A stretch of DNA of 64,000 nt from Heliocidaris erythrogramma (GCA_025617745.1 CM046858.1:28844534-28908533), one strand, 5' to 3'; counted from the stretch's first letter, positions 44,290 through 53,745 are shown. Translations and numbers: made by a program. Notes: generated by a model from the sequence alone, not told the origin.

Positions 44290-46983
44290 ATGGATCGGGA
44301 CAAATTCATAGAACAGGGGAAATGTTTTGGCCTTAGTGGAAATGATCTGATGGTGTATGTTGACGGGTGTGTGAAAGAAGCTCGAGATGAGAGGGCTGAA
44401 ACCAGAGCTGCTGCTAGTGAAGCTAAACGGTTAGAGTCAGAGTTACTTGCGCAACAGATTAGATTAGAGGAGCTTAGGCTAGAGAGTGGGAGTACTCCAC
44501 GATCTGTTCCTAAAGTAAATATTCCCCCTATTCCACCTTTTCAGGATGGTAAGGATGATATTGACAGCTACCTTTGTCAATTCGAAAGACATGCCTCTAG
44601 TGTTGGGTGGAATTCTGATGATTGGGCCTTAGCTTTGTCTGCTTTGTTAACTGGGAAAGCACTTCAGATTATTTCTAGACTTACAGTTTCTGAGGCTAAA
44701 GATTATAGTGCAGTAAAAACCGCCTTATTAAAGGGTTATGATTTAACCGAGGAAGGTTACAGGTTGAAGTTCCGACATGCAAAAATTCAATCGGGAGAAA
44801 CTTATGTTCAATTTGCATCTAGAATTGAAAATTATTTTGATAGATGGCTAGAACTTAGCTGTTATAATGATGATATTGTTGGGGTCAAGAGTCTCATACT
44901 ACAGGAGCAGGTGTTAGATACATGTAACAAAGAGCTGTTGATGTTCATTAAGGAACGTCAACCATCGAATTTGCAGAATCTTTTGAAACTTGCAGATCAG
45001 TATAGAGATGCTCACGTAGACCCAAGGATACGCAGAATGAGAGATAGACCATCTACGGGAACCCAGCAGTCTGACGGAAACAGTTCAAAGAATCGGGGAC
45101 AGGAGAGTCAGTCTCTTGGTGACAGGACTACACCAAAGTCGAGTCGAGGGGAAGAGAAGACCTGCTATTCGTGCAAGAAGGCTGGACATCTTTCCTGGAA
45201 CTGCCCCCAAAAGAAGAAACCAGAGAAAGGAGCAAGCCTAAGTGTTGCAGGACCTGTCAGCGAACCGGCAGACACAGAAACGACTAGTTTGCATCATTCA
45301 TTCTCTGCAGAGAATGAGAAGGGTATGAGTCTAATCGCAAACCAATCTTCTGTCATAGAAAGGAACCTCACCGAAGACGGGATGAGTGTCAAGTTAGCCG
45401 ATGGAGATACCCTGCCACTTCTGTCCGCAGCGGCATGTGGAGAACGCCAAGATGGACTACGAGTCTGCGAAGGTGTCGTCAATGGTACTCTAGTGGAAGT
45501 GTTACGAGACACAGGCTGTACTACGGTAGTGGTGAGACGAGATTTGGTGCGAGAAGACCAACTTTGTAAAGAAGAGAAGATTTGTTTATTACTTGACAGG
45601 ACTGTTCGATCTTTTCAAGTTGCCATTATACAGATTGATACTCCCTACTTCACAGGCGAGGTAGAAGCACTCTGTGTGAAGGATCCAGTCTACGACTTGG
45701 TGCTAGGACAAGTGTCGGGAGTGAGGAAATCGGACGATCCTGACCCTGACTGGACACCGCAGAATCATCAGGCGAACGCAGTGGAAACGAGGGAACAAAA
45801 GAGACAAGCAGCACGGGCTAGACCACCCCTCCATGTACCCAAGCCATTTGATGATGACGTGACTATCGACAGCCTGATCAAAGCCCAAGCCGAGGACGAG
45901 TCGTTATCAACTCCAAGGAAGTGTGCAGACACTGGGGAAAAGAAGATCAGACGGCAAGGTAATTCTTCTCGTTTTCTCTACAACAGGGGAGTGCTGTACA
46001 GGGAATACGTAGACACCAAGCCTGGAGCCGACACCGTCTTACAAGTAGTGGTGCCTGCCAAGTTCAGAGACCAGGTGATGAGACTGGCGCACGAGTCTAT
46101 CTTGGCTGGACACCTTGGTGTGAAGAAAACGTTGGAAAAGATACTCTTGCATTTCTTCTGGCCAGCAATGCATGCAGAAGTTGATCGGTACTGCCGTTCA
46201 TGTGAGCCATGTCAGCGAACTATGCCGAAGGGCAAGGTCAGTAAAGTTCCCCTTGGTTCAACCCCTCTTATTGACGAGCCTTTTCGTAGAGTTGCGATGG
46301 ACTTAGTCGGACCAATAGAACCAGCTACCAGCAAGGGAAACAGATTTATATTGACTGTCATGGATTATGCTACAAGATATCCAGAGGCAGTGGCACTTCG
46401 AAGGATAGATACCCAGATTGTAGCAGAGGCATTGGTCGACATCTCCTCGCGAGTTGGTATCCCACGTGAAGTTCTGACGGACAAGGGCAGTCAGTTCACT
46501 TCGAACTTGATGAAGGAAGTTAGTAGACTCCTTTCGTTCCGCCAGATGACCACTACTCCATATCACCCGGCGTGTAATGGATTAGTAGAGAGATTCAACG
46601 GGACTCTGGAATCGATGCTAAGGAAAATGTGCAAGGAGAGACCCAAGGACTGGGACCATTATCTTAATCCTTTACTGTTCGCTTACAGGGAATCGATTCA
46701 AGAGAGCACTGGATTCTCACCTTTCGAGCTGTTGCATGGCCGTTCTGTTCTTGGACCCCCTAGCCATTCTCCAAGAGCTTTGGACAGGCAATGCAGTCGA
46801 ACTAGAGACGAAGACTACTTATCAGTACGTCTTGGACCTCAAAGTCCGACTGGAGTCAACCTGCAAAGTAGCAAATGGGAGGAGGATCTTGAGATGGGCG
46901 TTGGCTCTTCAACCTCGTTCACTGCCATAAAGAGTAGTGAGAACATAGGAGCTAACTATCTGAGCAGAATCCCAGATCCTTAA
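44290..46983 (+). CDS. Gag-protease-integrase polyprotein of RT-less Ty3/Gypsy element
   Basis: Open frame of 897 codons from ATG 44290 (MDRDKFIEQG). Gag occupies about residues 1-330: an acidic/coiled N-terminus, a retrotransposon gag core (FERHASSVGWNSDDWALALS and on), and a zinc knuckle CYSCKKAGHLSWNC at 45166-45207. The aspartic protease has LRDTGCTTVVV. Integrase has the HHCC finger (HESILAGHLG...CRSCEPC) and catalytic Asp, Asp, Glu in VAMDLVGP, LTDKGSQF and NGLVERFNG. Near 46756 one extra C shifts the frame away from the expected LAILQELW continuation. At about 46880 the sequence jumps from integrase tail to the end of RNase H (RILRWALALQP; ANYLSRIPDP). RT is absent. Confidence 0.88.
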   Translation: MDRDKFIEQGKCFGLSGNDLMVYVDGCVKEARDERAETRAAASEAKRLESELLAQQIRLEELRLESGSTPRSVPKVNIPPIPPFQDGKDDIDSYLCQFERHASSVGWNSDDWALALSALLTGKALQIISRLTVSEAKDYSAVKTALLKGYDLTEEGYRLKFRHAKIQSGETYVQFASRIENYFDRWLELSCYNDDIVGVKSLILQEQVLDTCNKELLMFIKERQPSNLQNLLKLADQYRDAHVDPRIRRMRDRPSTGTQQSDGNSSKNRGQESQSLGDRTTPKSSRGEEKTCYSCKKAGHLSWNCPQKKKPEKGASLSVAGPVSEPADTETTSLHHSFSAENEKGMSLIANQSSVIERNLTEDGMSVKLADGDTLPLLSAAACGERQDGLRVCEGVVNGTLVEVLRDTGCTTVVVRRDLVREDQLCKEEKICLLLDRTVRSFQVAIIQIDTPYFTGEVEALCVKDPVYDLVLGQVSGVRKSDDPDPDWTPQNHQANAVETREQKRQAARARPPLHVPKPFDDDVTIDSLIKAQAEDESLSTPRKCADTGEKKIRRQGNSSRFLYNRGVLYREYVDTKPGADTVLQVVVPAKFRDQVMRLAHESILAGHLGVKKTLEKILLHFFWPAMHAEVDRYCRSCEPCQRTMPKGKVSKVPLGSTPLIDEPFRRVAMDLVGPIEPATSKGNRFILTVMDYATRYPEAVALRRIDTQIVAEALVDISSRVGIPREVLTDKGSQFTSNLMKEVSRLLSFRQMTTTPYHPACNGLVERFNGTLESMLRKMCKERPKDWDHYLNPLLFAYRESIQESTGFSPFELLHGRSVLGPPSHSPRALDRQCSRTRDEDYLSVRLGPQSPTGVNLQSSKWEEDLEMGVGSSTSFTAIKSSENIGANYLSRIPDP

Positions 46984-47142
46984 TGGGGTTAAATGTAGAC
47001 GTAGAGACAGAAATGATTAGCAAGTTTGTTTTTGTTTCCACTTAATTTTTCTGTTTTGTTTTCCCTCGAGTTTTCAAAACGACTCTTTTAGTTAGCTAAA
47101 TTATATATTTAATGAAATTAAAGATAAATAATTAATTTCTTT

Positions 47143-47156
47143 AAGGAGGGGGAAAA
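47143..47156 (+). promoter_or_regulatory. Polypurine tract
   Basis: aaggagggggaaaa directly abuts the 3' LTR TGTCAC, as expected for the plus-strand primer. Confidence 0.85.
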
Positions 47157-47985
47157 TGTCACAAAGTAACCAGGAATTTCAATCGAGCAATTACTAGGGA
47201 ATAGCATCACTTTCAACCCAAGGGAACAATAGGTTCACAGGCTAGAGTGCTCTGGTTGAATAGGAGAGTTATGTGAATGATGTGTGCTGAGCAGTGGTAC
47301 CTTGTGCAATGAGCTGTGCATGAGGAATTGTATGTTGTATGAGCTTGCCACTGGGAGAGCAACTTTGGCACTGGTCAAGGCAGGACCTGCGTGTTGAGTG
47401 AGTGTGTGAGATGAGATGTGCAGCAAGTAATTTCTTTTGGTTGGCATCTATCCTGAAATCCGGGCAAAACAGGCCAGGACAAAACTTCTCACAGCTCCAC
47501 ATCATGGCTCTGACACCAGTAAGTTTCATTTTAGTAATATTTCCCATTAATTAACCCATATTTTCTTGTACAATGTAAAACTAAAAATTCGGGTGGGGCA
47601 TCGGAATCAAGGTCAGTTATATCACTGAAAACGTCTAAGTTTGCATTGTGGCAAGAAGTCATTGAACTTAATCATTTAATATGTGTATTTTAATTTCATT
47701 TTGTCCAAAGAAGCCAAAACAGTCAAATTTGTTGAATTGTATACAAGGAAAAAATGTGCTTAATTACAGATAGATAATCTTTTAATTTCGTAGATTTTGA
47801 AAAAGATTTAGTGTAGCAATTTTGGTTATATTTACTTAGAATTAGTCAACTGAATATAAGATTGTTTAGGATGTTTTTGACTGCTAAGGGAAGATGTGTT
47901 ATGTATATAGCTTTAACAAAGATTTTACATTTATATGGATGAAATCCAAGGTTTATTTTGACATATTTGTATATATATATATATA
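47157..47985 (+). repeat. 3' long terminal repeat, left part
   Basis: Matches the 5' LTR (minus its MITE) up to the TA microsatellite, where the Penelope-like element begins. Confidence 0.92.
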
Positions 47986-48702
47986 TAGAAAAATAAAGTT
48001 CACAACATCATATAGAATACACACACAAGAAGCATGTTTTTATAAAAATTCACAAGCGCTTTCGATTTAATCTCTTCAGGTGAATGAGCCATTGATAGTT
48101 TTGACATGCTTTTATATACACGTATAGTACAGTAATATGCAAATGGACAATGTGTGTGGTATTGTCCAGTAGTTCTTTTGTCGGCTTAATAAGGCTTTGT
48201 TTAAATCTTAGACTAAGCGTTGTACGGTGAGAACTCTAAAATGTTAGGATTCTCAGAGAATCCTATAATCCGTACAATCCAAACCTTTGTAAAGTCACAC
48301 AAAGATCATCGTATAATGATTCACGAGGCCTACACATGATAATAGTAGGCAAGGATGGGTATTTGTAAAACACATAATGAAATGTAGGCTTTAAGGAATA
48401 GTTTTGTTACAAGTATGGTACAATGATATTCTTAGGACAAGATTGAAATATTGTCCTGTATCTGTTTTACGACGTATTGAATCTTAGTTCTAATCTCATA
48501 TTAAATGATGCAAGTAGGAAGTTCTTTGTTGCCAGTTTCTTTGGAAGTCTTAATCTGTACAACTCAACAAATCATAAAGTTATATAACAATTCTTATTAA
48601 TCTGTGACCGTGGGAAAGGCAAATAAAAATGGGAGTCAGTAGAGAAAGAAAATGGAATAAACTAATATATTGACAGGTGTCGAGGATGCAGTGTCTTAAG
48701 GG
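47986..48702 (-). repeat. PLE inverted terminal repeat, left (downstream of the RT gene)
   Basis: Reverse complement of 51944-52658, from tagaaaaataaagttcacaa inwards to gcagtgtcttaagg. It contains a hammerhead motif at 48048-48085 in the sense direction of the RT gene. Confidence 0.93.
48048..48085 (-). ncRNA. Minimal type I hammerhead ribozyme, left copy
   Basis: Read on the - strand: ATTCAC (stem I), CTGAAGA, GAT-taa-ATC (stem II), GAAA, GCGC (palindromic stem III), TT (cleavage dinucleotide), GTGAAT (stem I partner). All core bases of the hammerhead (CUGANGA, GAAA, UH) are present and stem I pairs over six bases. Hammerheads with a very short stem III that act as dimers are established in Penelope-like elements. 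This copy lies 3' of the RT gene in sense orientation. Confidence 0.78.
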
Positions 48703-48842
48703 AGAGGGAGAGAGATATATTGAAATACTTGTACACAAAGAGATAGAGTAGGATGGGGGGGGGGGGTTTGTTGTTTGGAGTTTCGGGGGATAATGGTAAA
48801 TGTGGATGTGGGTGAGAAGGAGTAGTAGGAGAAGCAGTTTTC

Positions 48843-51062
48843 CTACAAAGTATTCAGAGAAGGCATAAATTTTGAAATGAAGTGTTTTTCTTTCAGACAT
48901 CTTTTAATTTTGTCGTCTTCTTTCATTTTGTAAAAGGGTATTATATCGAAATTTGGTTCCTTTGAGCCCGCACAACAATCGATGTGAGCGCTCACTTTAA
49001 GTTGTCGATATTCTTTATGGCGTATTTGTTGCCTATGCACAGTGAGTCTGTGTCGGAGTGTGTCCCCTGTTTCGCCAATATATTGTTCCCCACAGCCATG
49101 GCAAATTAAACAATATATGAGATTCTTTGTAGTGCATGTAAATGGAAAATGTATTTGAAAAGTTTCACTTTTGTGTTTGAAGATGATATGATTAGTTTCT
49201 TTCATATACGGGCAAGTTTTGCATCTTTTGTCGGTACATTTTTTAACACCATTTTTTATATCGAGTTGTGCTTTAGGGGCTGCTCGGGTTAACAATCGTT
49301 TTAGATTCGGGCTTTGGCGTTTACTGGATATCAAATGCACTCCTTTAAACTTTTGCTTTAATTCTCTGTCATTTGACAGGAGGGTAATTGTGTCTTTTAT
49401 CAGTTTGGAGATATTGGGATTATTAGGATTATGCGTGTGAATAAAAGATATAGATTCAGTATTTTCATTTTTTTGCTTACATGATCTTAGTTCTTCGAGA
49501 GACAACTTTTCAGCTTTCACAATCCCATTCTGGATGATTTCCTCAGGATATTCTCTGGCTTTTAACATGTGTTTTAATTCTAATAATCGTTTCTTACGAA
49601 TATCGATATCTGATACTATTGTGCAAATACGTCTTGCTAAATTGTAAGGAACATTTGTTTTACAGTGTCTTGGGTGACAAGATTTGAAGTGTAAGTACTG
49701 GTGTGTGTCTGTAATCTTATAGAATATATCTGTTTTAATTTTGTTCAAATTGTTTATAACCACTATGTCAAGAAACGCTATTTTCTCATTACTAGTTTCA
49801 AACTTAAAAGTGATACTCGGGTGAAGCTGTTGAAGGATATCGTTGAATTGGGCTATATCTCCAAAATCTGCCTTCCAAATAATGAAACAGTCATCAAGAT
49901 ATCTAAGCCAATTTTCCTTTAGATAGGATGTAACTCTAGTGTTGAAGGTCTGTTCGACTTGAGCGTATAGTTTCATTTCCAGATAGCCCATGAATAATGT
50001 GGCATATGTAGGGGCCATTTTGGTTCCCATGGCTGTTCCTCTAATTTGTAAATAAAATTCATTATCAAAGCAAAAAGAATTATTAGTCAGAATAAATTTT
50101 ACAGCATCGATTATGAACTCCTTAGTAAAACGTGAATCAATAACATCCCTATGTTTTTCTAACCAAAAAGTTATGCCTTCTATTCCTGCGTCGTGAGGAA
50201 TATTGGTATAAAGACTATTCACGTCATATGTGACAAGGATTGAGTTTTCATCTACTGATTCAGGTAGGTGGTTCAGAAAGTCTAAATCGTCCCTAACAAA
50301 GCTTGGGACATACTTTGTAAGGGCTTTCAATATGATATCTATGAAATTACTTAGTCTATGTGTAGGACATATTGGGCCAGCGATGATTGGTCTCATTTTA
50401 AGTTTATCCGGCATTTTACATTGAATATAAGGAGAATGAATACTTTTTATTTCATCCTGTATATCTTTGCACTGATGTACTTTTGGTAATCCGTACAGGT
50501 TACTACTTCTAAATTCGAAATTAGTCAGAAAGTCTACCTCATCTTTAGTTAAGCAGTGTTCGTATTTGTTTATCAATTTCTTCATCTTGTTCATAATTTT
50601 GGTATCTATATTCTCGTCTAGTTTCAAATATGTTGATTGGTCTTGTAGTTGGTCCTTCATTTTTGAAATGTAAAAATCTTCATCCATTATTACAAAAGCA
50701 CCTCCCTTGTCAGCCTGTTTTAATATCATGCCAGGTTTGTCTTTCAGACTCTGAAGGCTTTTCCATTCTTGTTTAGATATATTACATTTCTGTTTGGTTT
50801 TTGTACGGTTTTCAAACTCTACTGCTCTTTTTAAAAAATCAATGTAATTGTCCAATGTACGATTCCTATTGGGCTGAGGAAGAAATTTACTCTTATTCTT
50901 TACAATGCTTTCATTTCTAGCTGAAAAATCCGTATTATCACAATCACTTTCTTCTTTACTGAAATATTCCTTCAATCTGAGTTTACGACAAAAACTATAT
51001 ACATCTTGTTTAAGGTCATTAACATTTCTAGTTGGAGTTGGAGTAAATTTCGGACCTTTCAT
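48843..51062 (-). CDS. Penelope-like reverse transcriptase with GIY-YIG endonuclease
   Basis: 739 codons, ATG at 51062-51060. RT motifs in order: ILKQADKGGAFVIMD, NLYGLPKVH, KLKMRPIIAGPICPTHRLS, YDVNSLYTNIPHD (catalytic Asp), RGTAMGTKMAPTYATLFMGY, LRYLDDCFIIW (catalytic YLDD near residue 390) and FLDIVV. A Cys-rich CTDKRCKTCPYM segment leads to the GIY-YIG nuclease: LIYCLICHGCGEQYIGETGD, LRHRLTVHRQQIRHKEY and a late Glu region near KEKHFISKF. The length and domain set match complete endonuclease-bearing PLEs. The RT copies RNA at a nicked target and the nuclease makes the nick. No stop or frameshift is seen. Confidence 0.93.
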   Translation of the reverse strand: MKGPKFTPTPTRNVNDLKQDVYSFCRKLRLKEYFSKEESDCDNTDFSARNESIVKNKSKFLPQPNRNRTLDNYIDFLKRAVEFENRTKTKQKCNISKQEWKSLQSLKDKPGMILKQADKGGAFVIMDEDFYISKMKDQLQDQSTYLKLDENIDTKIMNKMKKLINKYEHCLTKDEVDFLTNFEFRSSNLYGLPKVHQCKDIQDEIKSIHSPYIQCKMPDKLKMRPIIAGPICPTHRLSNFIDIILKALTKYVPSFVRDDLDFLNHLPESVDENSILVTYDVNSLYTNIPHDAGIEGITFWLEKHRDVIDSRFTKEFIIDAVKFILTNNSFCFDNEFYLQIRGTAMGTKMAPTYATLFMGYLEMKLYAQVEQTFNTRVTSYLKENWLRYLDDCFIIWKADFGDIAQFNDILQQLHPSITFKFETSNEKIAFLDIVVINNLNKIKTDIFYKITDTHQYLHFKSCHPRHCKTNVPYNLARRICTIVSDIDIRKKRLLELKHMLKAREYPEEIIQNGIVKAEKLSLEELRSCKQKNENTESISFIHTHNPNNPNISKLIKDTITLLSNDRELKQKFKGVHLISSKRQSPNLKRLLTRAAPKAQLDIKNGVKKCTDKRCKTCPYMKETNHIIFKHKSETFQIHFPFTCTTKNLIYCLICHGCGEQYIGETGDTLRHRLTVHRQQIRHKEYRQLKVSAHIDCCAGSKEPNFDIIPFYKMKEDDKIKRCLKEKHFISKFMPSLNTL

Positions 51063-51227
51063 TCGATATATTGATTACCTTAGGTTCTACTTTTAGATCA
51101 GGTACTTTTTTAGTTTCACAGTCAGTATTAGGAGGGTTGTTGTTAATAGTACATGTAGGCAGATGATCTTTATCATTATCAATATATAAACTATCAAAAC
51201 GGTTACTTAATGGGATGTTTTGGGGGA

Positions 51228-51710
51228 TTACCGCTTGTGGTATGGGTTTCGACCCTCTTGAAAATGGCGATGTCCATCACGTTTCTTGGAGTTTTGACGC
51301 CAGCCCGTGGAAGGTGATGGCTGTTGCCTTACTGCATCCGCATAACTGCTATACCTGCCATCAGCTGGTTGCTGGGCAGCGGATGCGTTGCGATGTTGGT
51401 AGCGGTTTCTATCTTCTTGGAAATGGCGATGCCCACCACGTCTATAGCTTTGGCGTCGGCCTGTGGACGATGACGGTTGTTGTCTCCCTCCATCTGCAAA
51501 CCTATCATCGACTCGTTGCTTGGTAGAAGATTTGTCGTTGCGGCGGTCGTAGTTGTTGGCCCTATGGAAGTTGCTGGCATGGGGGTTCCAATTTTGATAG
51601 GTGTCGGTGGTCTGGTGGAAGCGATGGCTTACATTCGGTTTATACGCCCTTCCACTTTGGCGGCGATCATTGTTCATTTTAAGTTGTGGGGACGTAGTTC
51701 CTGTTGCCAT
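51228..51710 (-). CDS. PLE basic low-complexity ORF with internal tandem repeat
   Basis: 160 codons from ATG 51710, which sits in a good initiation context (accATGg). The protein is rich in Arg, Gln, Ser and His. Its second half has two tandem units of about 37 residues sharing RQQPS.STG.RQ and GHRHFQE.RN. It ends 165 bp before the RT frame. No family is recognised; position suggests an ORF1-like nucleic-acid-binding protein. It overlaps the upstream frame (51674-51958) by 37 bp in another frame. Confidence 0.55.
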   Translation of the reverse strand: MATGTTSPQLKMNNDRRQSGRAYKPNVSHRFHQTTDTYQNWNPHASNFHRANNYDRRNDKSSTKQRVDDRFADGGRQQPSSSTGRRQSYRRGGHRHFQEDRNRYQHRNASAAQQPADGRYSSYADAVRQQPSPSTGWRQNSKKRDGHRHFQEGRNPYHKR

Positions 51711-51958
51711 GGTTGTCGGACGAATTGTGACATATTGTCCTCTGTCATTTCTTGCCGGTGTCTCGCGTTCTTACCATGTCTCCCTTCCGGGTCATTGATA
51801 GGGCGAATTGATTTGGTCCACCATTCTCTCTTTTGATTCCATTTCATAAGTAGATGGTCTTGGTTGTGAGAGGTTTCCTCAGTCCACATTTCAATCAGCA
51901 TTTCCTTTATGTCACTGTATCGAATGTCGTTTAGGTTCTCCTCCTTAAGACACTGCAT
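51674..51958 (-). CDS. PLE N-terminal small ORF
   Basis: 95 codons from ATG 51958 (MQCLKEENLNDIRYSDIKEM), starting just inside the right inverted repeat. It is charged, with WTEETSHNQDHLLMKWNQKR and a Glu/Met-rich end, and overlaps the basic ORF. It may be the first ORF of the element, or the two may be one frame split by an indel. No family recognised. Confidence 0.45.
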   Translation of the reverse strand: MQCLKEENLNDIRYSDIKEMLIEMWTEETSHNQDHLLMKWNQKREWWTKSIRPINDPEGRHGKNARHRQEMTEDNMSQFVRQPWQQELRPHNLK

Positions 51959-52658
51959 CCTCGACACCTGTCAATATATTAGTTTATTCCATTTTCTTTC
52001 TCTACTGACTCCCATTTTTATTTGCCTTTCCCACGGTCACAGATTAATAAGAATTGTTATATAACTTTATGATTTGTTGAGTTGTACAGATTAAGACTTC
52101 CAAAGAAACTGGCAACAAAGAACTTCCTACTTGCATCATTTAATATGAGATTAGAACTAAGATTCAATACGTCGTAAAACAGATACAGGACAATATTTCA
52201 ATCTTGTCCTAAGAATATCATTGTACCATACTTGTAACAAAACTATTCCTTAAAGCCTACATTTCATTATGTGTTTTACAAATACCCATCCTCGCCTACT
52301 ATTATCATGTGTAGGCCTCGTGAATCATTATACGATGATCTTTGTGTGACTTTACAAAGGTTTGGATTGTACGGATTATAGGATTCTCTGAGAATCCTAA
52401 CATTTTAGAGTTCTCACCGTACAACGCTTAGTCTAAGATTTAAACAAAGACTTATTAAGCCGTCAAAAGAACTACTGGACAATACCACACACATTGTCCA
52501 TTTGCATATTACTGTACTATACGTGTATATAAAAGCATGTCAAAACTATCAATGGCTCATTCACCTGAAGAGATTAAATCGAAAGCGCTTGTGAATTTTT
52601 ATAAAAACATGCTTCTTGTGTGTGTATTCTATATGATGTTGTGAACTTTATTTTTCTA
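51944..52658 (+). repeat. PLE inverted terminal repeat, right (upstream of the RT gene)
   Basis: Inverted copy of 47986-48702. Differences I noticed: a t/c change near 52293 and changes near 52450-52464. It probably carries the promoter of the element. Confidence 0.93.
52559..52596 (+). ncRNA. Minimal type I hammerhead ribozyme, right copy
   Basis: Identical to the left copy but on the + strand: stem I ATTCAC (52559-52564) with GTGAAT (52591-52596), core CTGAAGA (52565-52571), stem II gattaaatc, GAAA (52581-52584), GCGC (52585-52588) and TT, predicted cleavage after 52590. It is antisense to the RT gene, so it could act only in a transcript from the opposite strand. Confidence 0.75.
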
Positions 52659-52710
52659 CATATTTTAACACTGCACTTTGTAGGAACTTTGTTCCTGTAA
52701 ACACTTTACG

Positions 52711-53740
52711 ATATATATATATATATATATATTGGAATATTATCCTGAAAACACGTTATGGATATCTATGCATTTGGAGCATATAAGAGAATGAGGTAAA
52801 ATTGTGAATATTCATTCTCTCATTAATTTTGGAATTTGAATAATTTTCTTAGAGTTAAACAATAATAAAGATAATATGGAGATATATTTAGAATATAGCG
52901 TAAACATTATGCTGTAACTCTTCGGCTGTAATATTGTTTTAACAGTAGTCAGGCAGCTGGGTTCAGGGAATTCTGGGAATTCCAAAATCTTCTTGGACAG
53001 ATCTTCCAGGGCAGATCGTCGTACCTCTGAGACGAGATCCTTCCCTCTGAGACGAGATCCTTCGTCTGGACAAGCTACATTTACAACGGAACCCAACGTC
53101 ATACTTTGAGCAAGCTTTCGGGAACAGGCGACACAACTCCTTGAACACCCATGGACATTCTCGAGCACAGGAAGACAAGAATGTAAGGAGATTCCATATG
53201 GGTTGAGGACAGTCGCAGACATTTATTTAAATTGTTAAATACTGCGCGTGCTAAAAAGTATGATTTTCTAGATTTTCCCAGGAGGAAAAGTTTGATTATT
53301 TGCGTGAGCTCATTATTTTTTTGACTTTTGGGGTATTTGCAGTACTGCTATACCAAAAGAGGGTAATAGTGTATTTTACTGAAATGAGTGGGGTTTTTTT
53401 TTTGTTTTGGTAAACCCTTGATATTTACATGTTTAATGCTTTGAATTATCACAAGAATATTTATGTGACAGAATGAATGGATCATTTACATTTTAATATA
53501 TAAAGTTTTTGCATATGACTTTATTATACACTTTGAATTGTCATGTGAAATTTATTCTGAATATATTTGTCAGTTAAAAGATGAAATCTAATTAATAAAT
53601 CATATATTCAAGATTTGAATATACACCAAGCCATTGAATTTGAGTAATTATGTTTGTGTAAGTTCTTAACCAACCTATCTATATTTATACAGAACAGTAT
53701 CTATCGCCAGACATTGCAAAAACAGTGCATAGATCTGACA
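52711..53740 (+). repeat. 3' long terminal repeat, right part
   Basis: Continues the LTR from the TA microsatellite to TGACA at 53740. It has a 20-bp tandem duplication (ccctctgagacgagatcctt, about 53024-53063) not found in the 5' LTR. Confidence 0.92.
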
Positions 53741-53745
53741 GGAAC

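Larger units (their letters stand above)
47986..52710 (-). mobile_element. Penelope-like element (PLE), apparently full-length, in a TA microsatellite
   Basis: On the - strand it encodes two small overlapping N-terminal frames and a 739-codon RT plus GIY-YIG protein. It is bounded by 715-bp inverted repeats (47986-48702 and 51944-52658), and a 52-bp extra piece at the right edge (52659-52710) precedes the LTR TA repeat. The arms differ at only a few positions by eye. The large open frame shows no stop. Together these point to a recent insertion and make this the youngest large element here. Insertion into TA repeats and terminal repeats in varied orientation are known for PLEs. Confidence 0.9.
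41977..53740 (+). mobile_element. Ty3/Gypsy LTR retrotransposon (Gmr1-like order), with two nested insertions
   Basis: The element is flanked by a 5-bp duplication GGAAC (41972-41976 and 53741-53745) inside the LINE-B RT gene. It has LTRs starting TGTCAC and ending TGACA, a primer-binding site (44050), one gag-protease-integrase frame (44290-46983) and a polypurine tract (47143). The 5' LTR contains a 239-bp MITE-like insert; the 3' LTR contains a 4.7-kb Penelope-like element. RT and most of RNase H are missing. An RNase H end fragment after integrase implies the order PR-IN-RT-RH, the arrangement of Gmr1-type Gypsy elements known from deuterostomes. Confidence 0.88.

Noticed and set aside
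51215-51526. Forward frames opposite the PLE basic ORF
   Set aside because: They run antisense to the repeat-containing basic ORF and show only mirrored periodicity.
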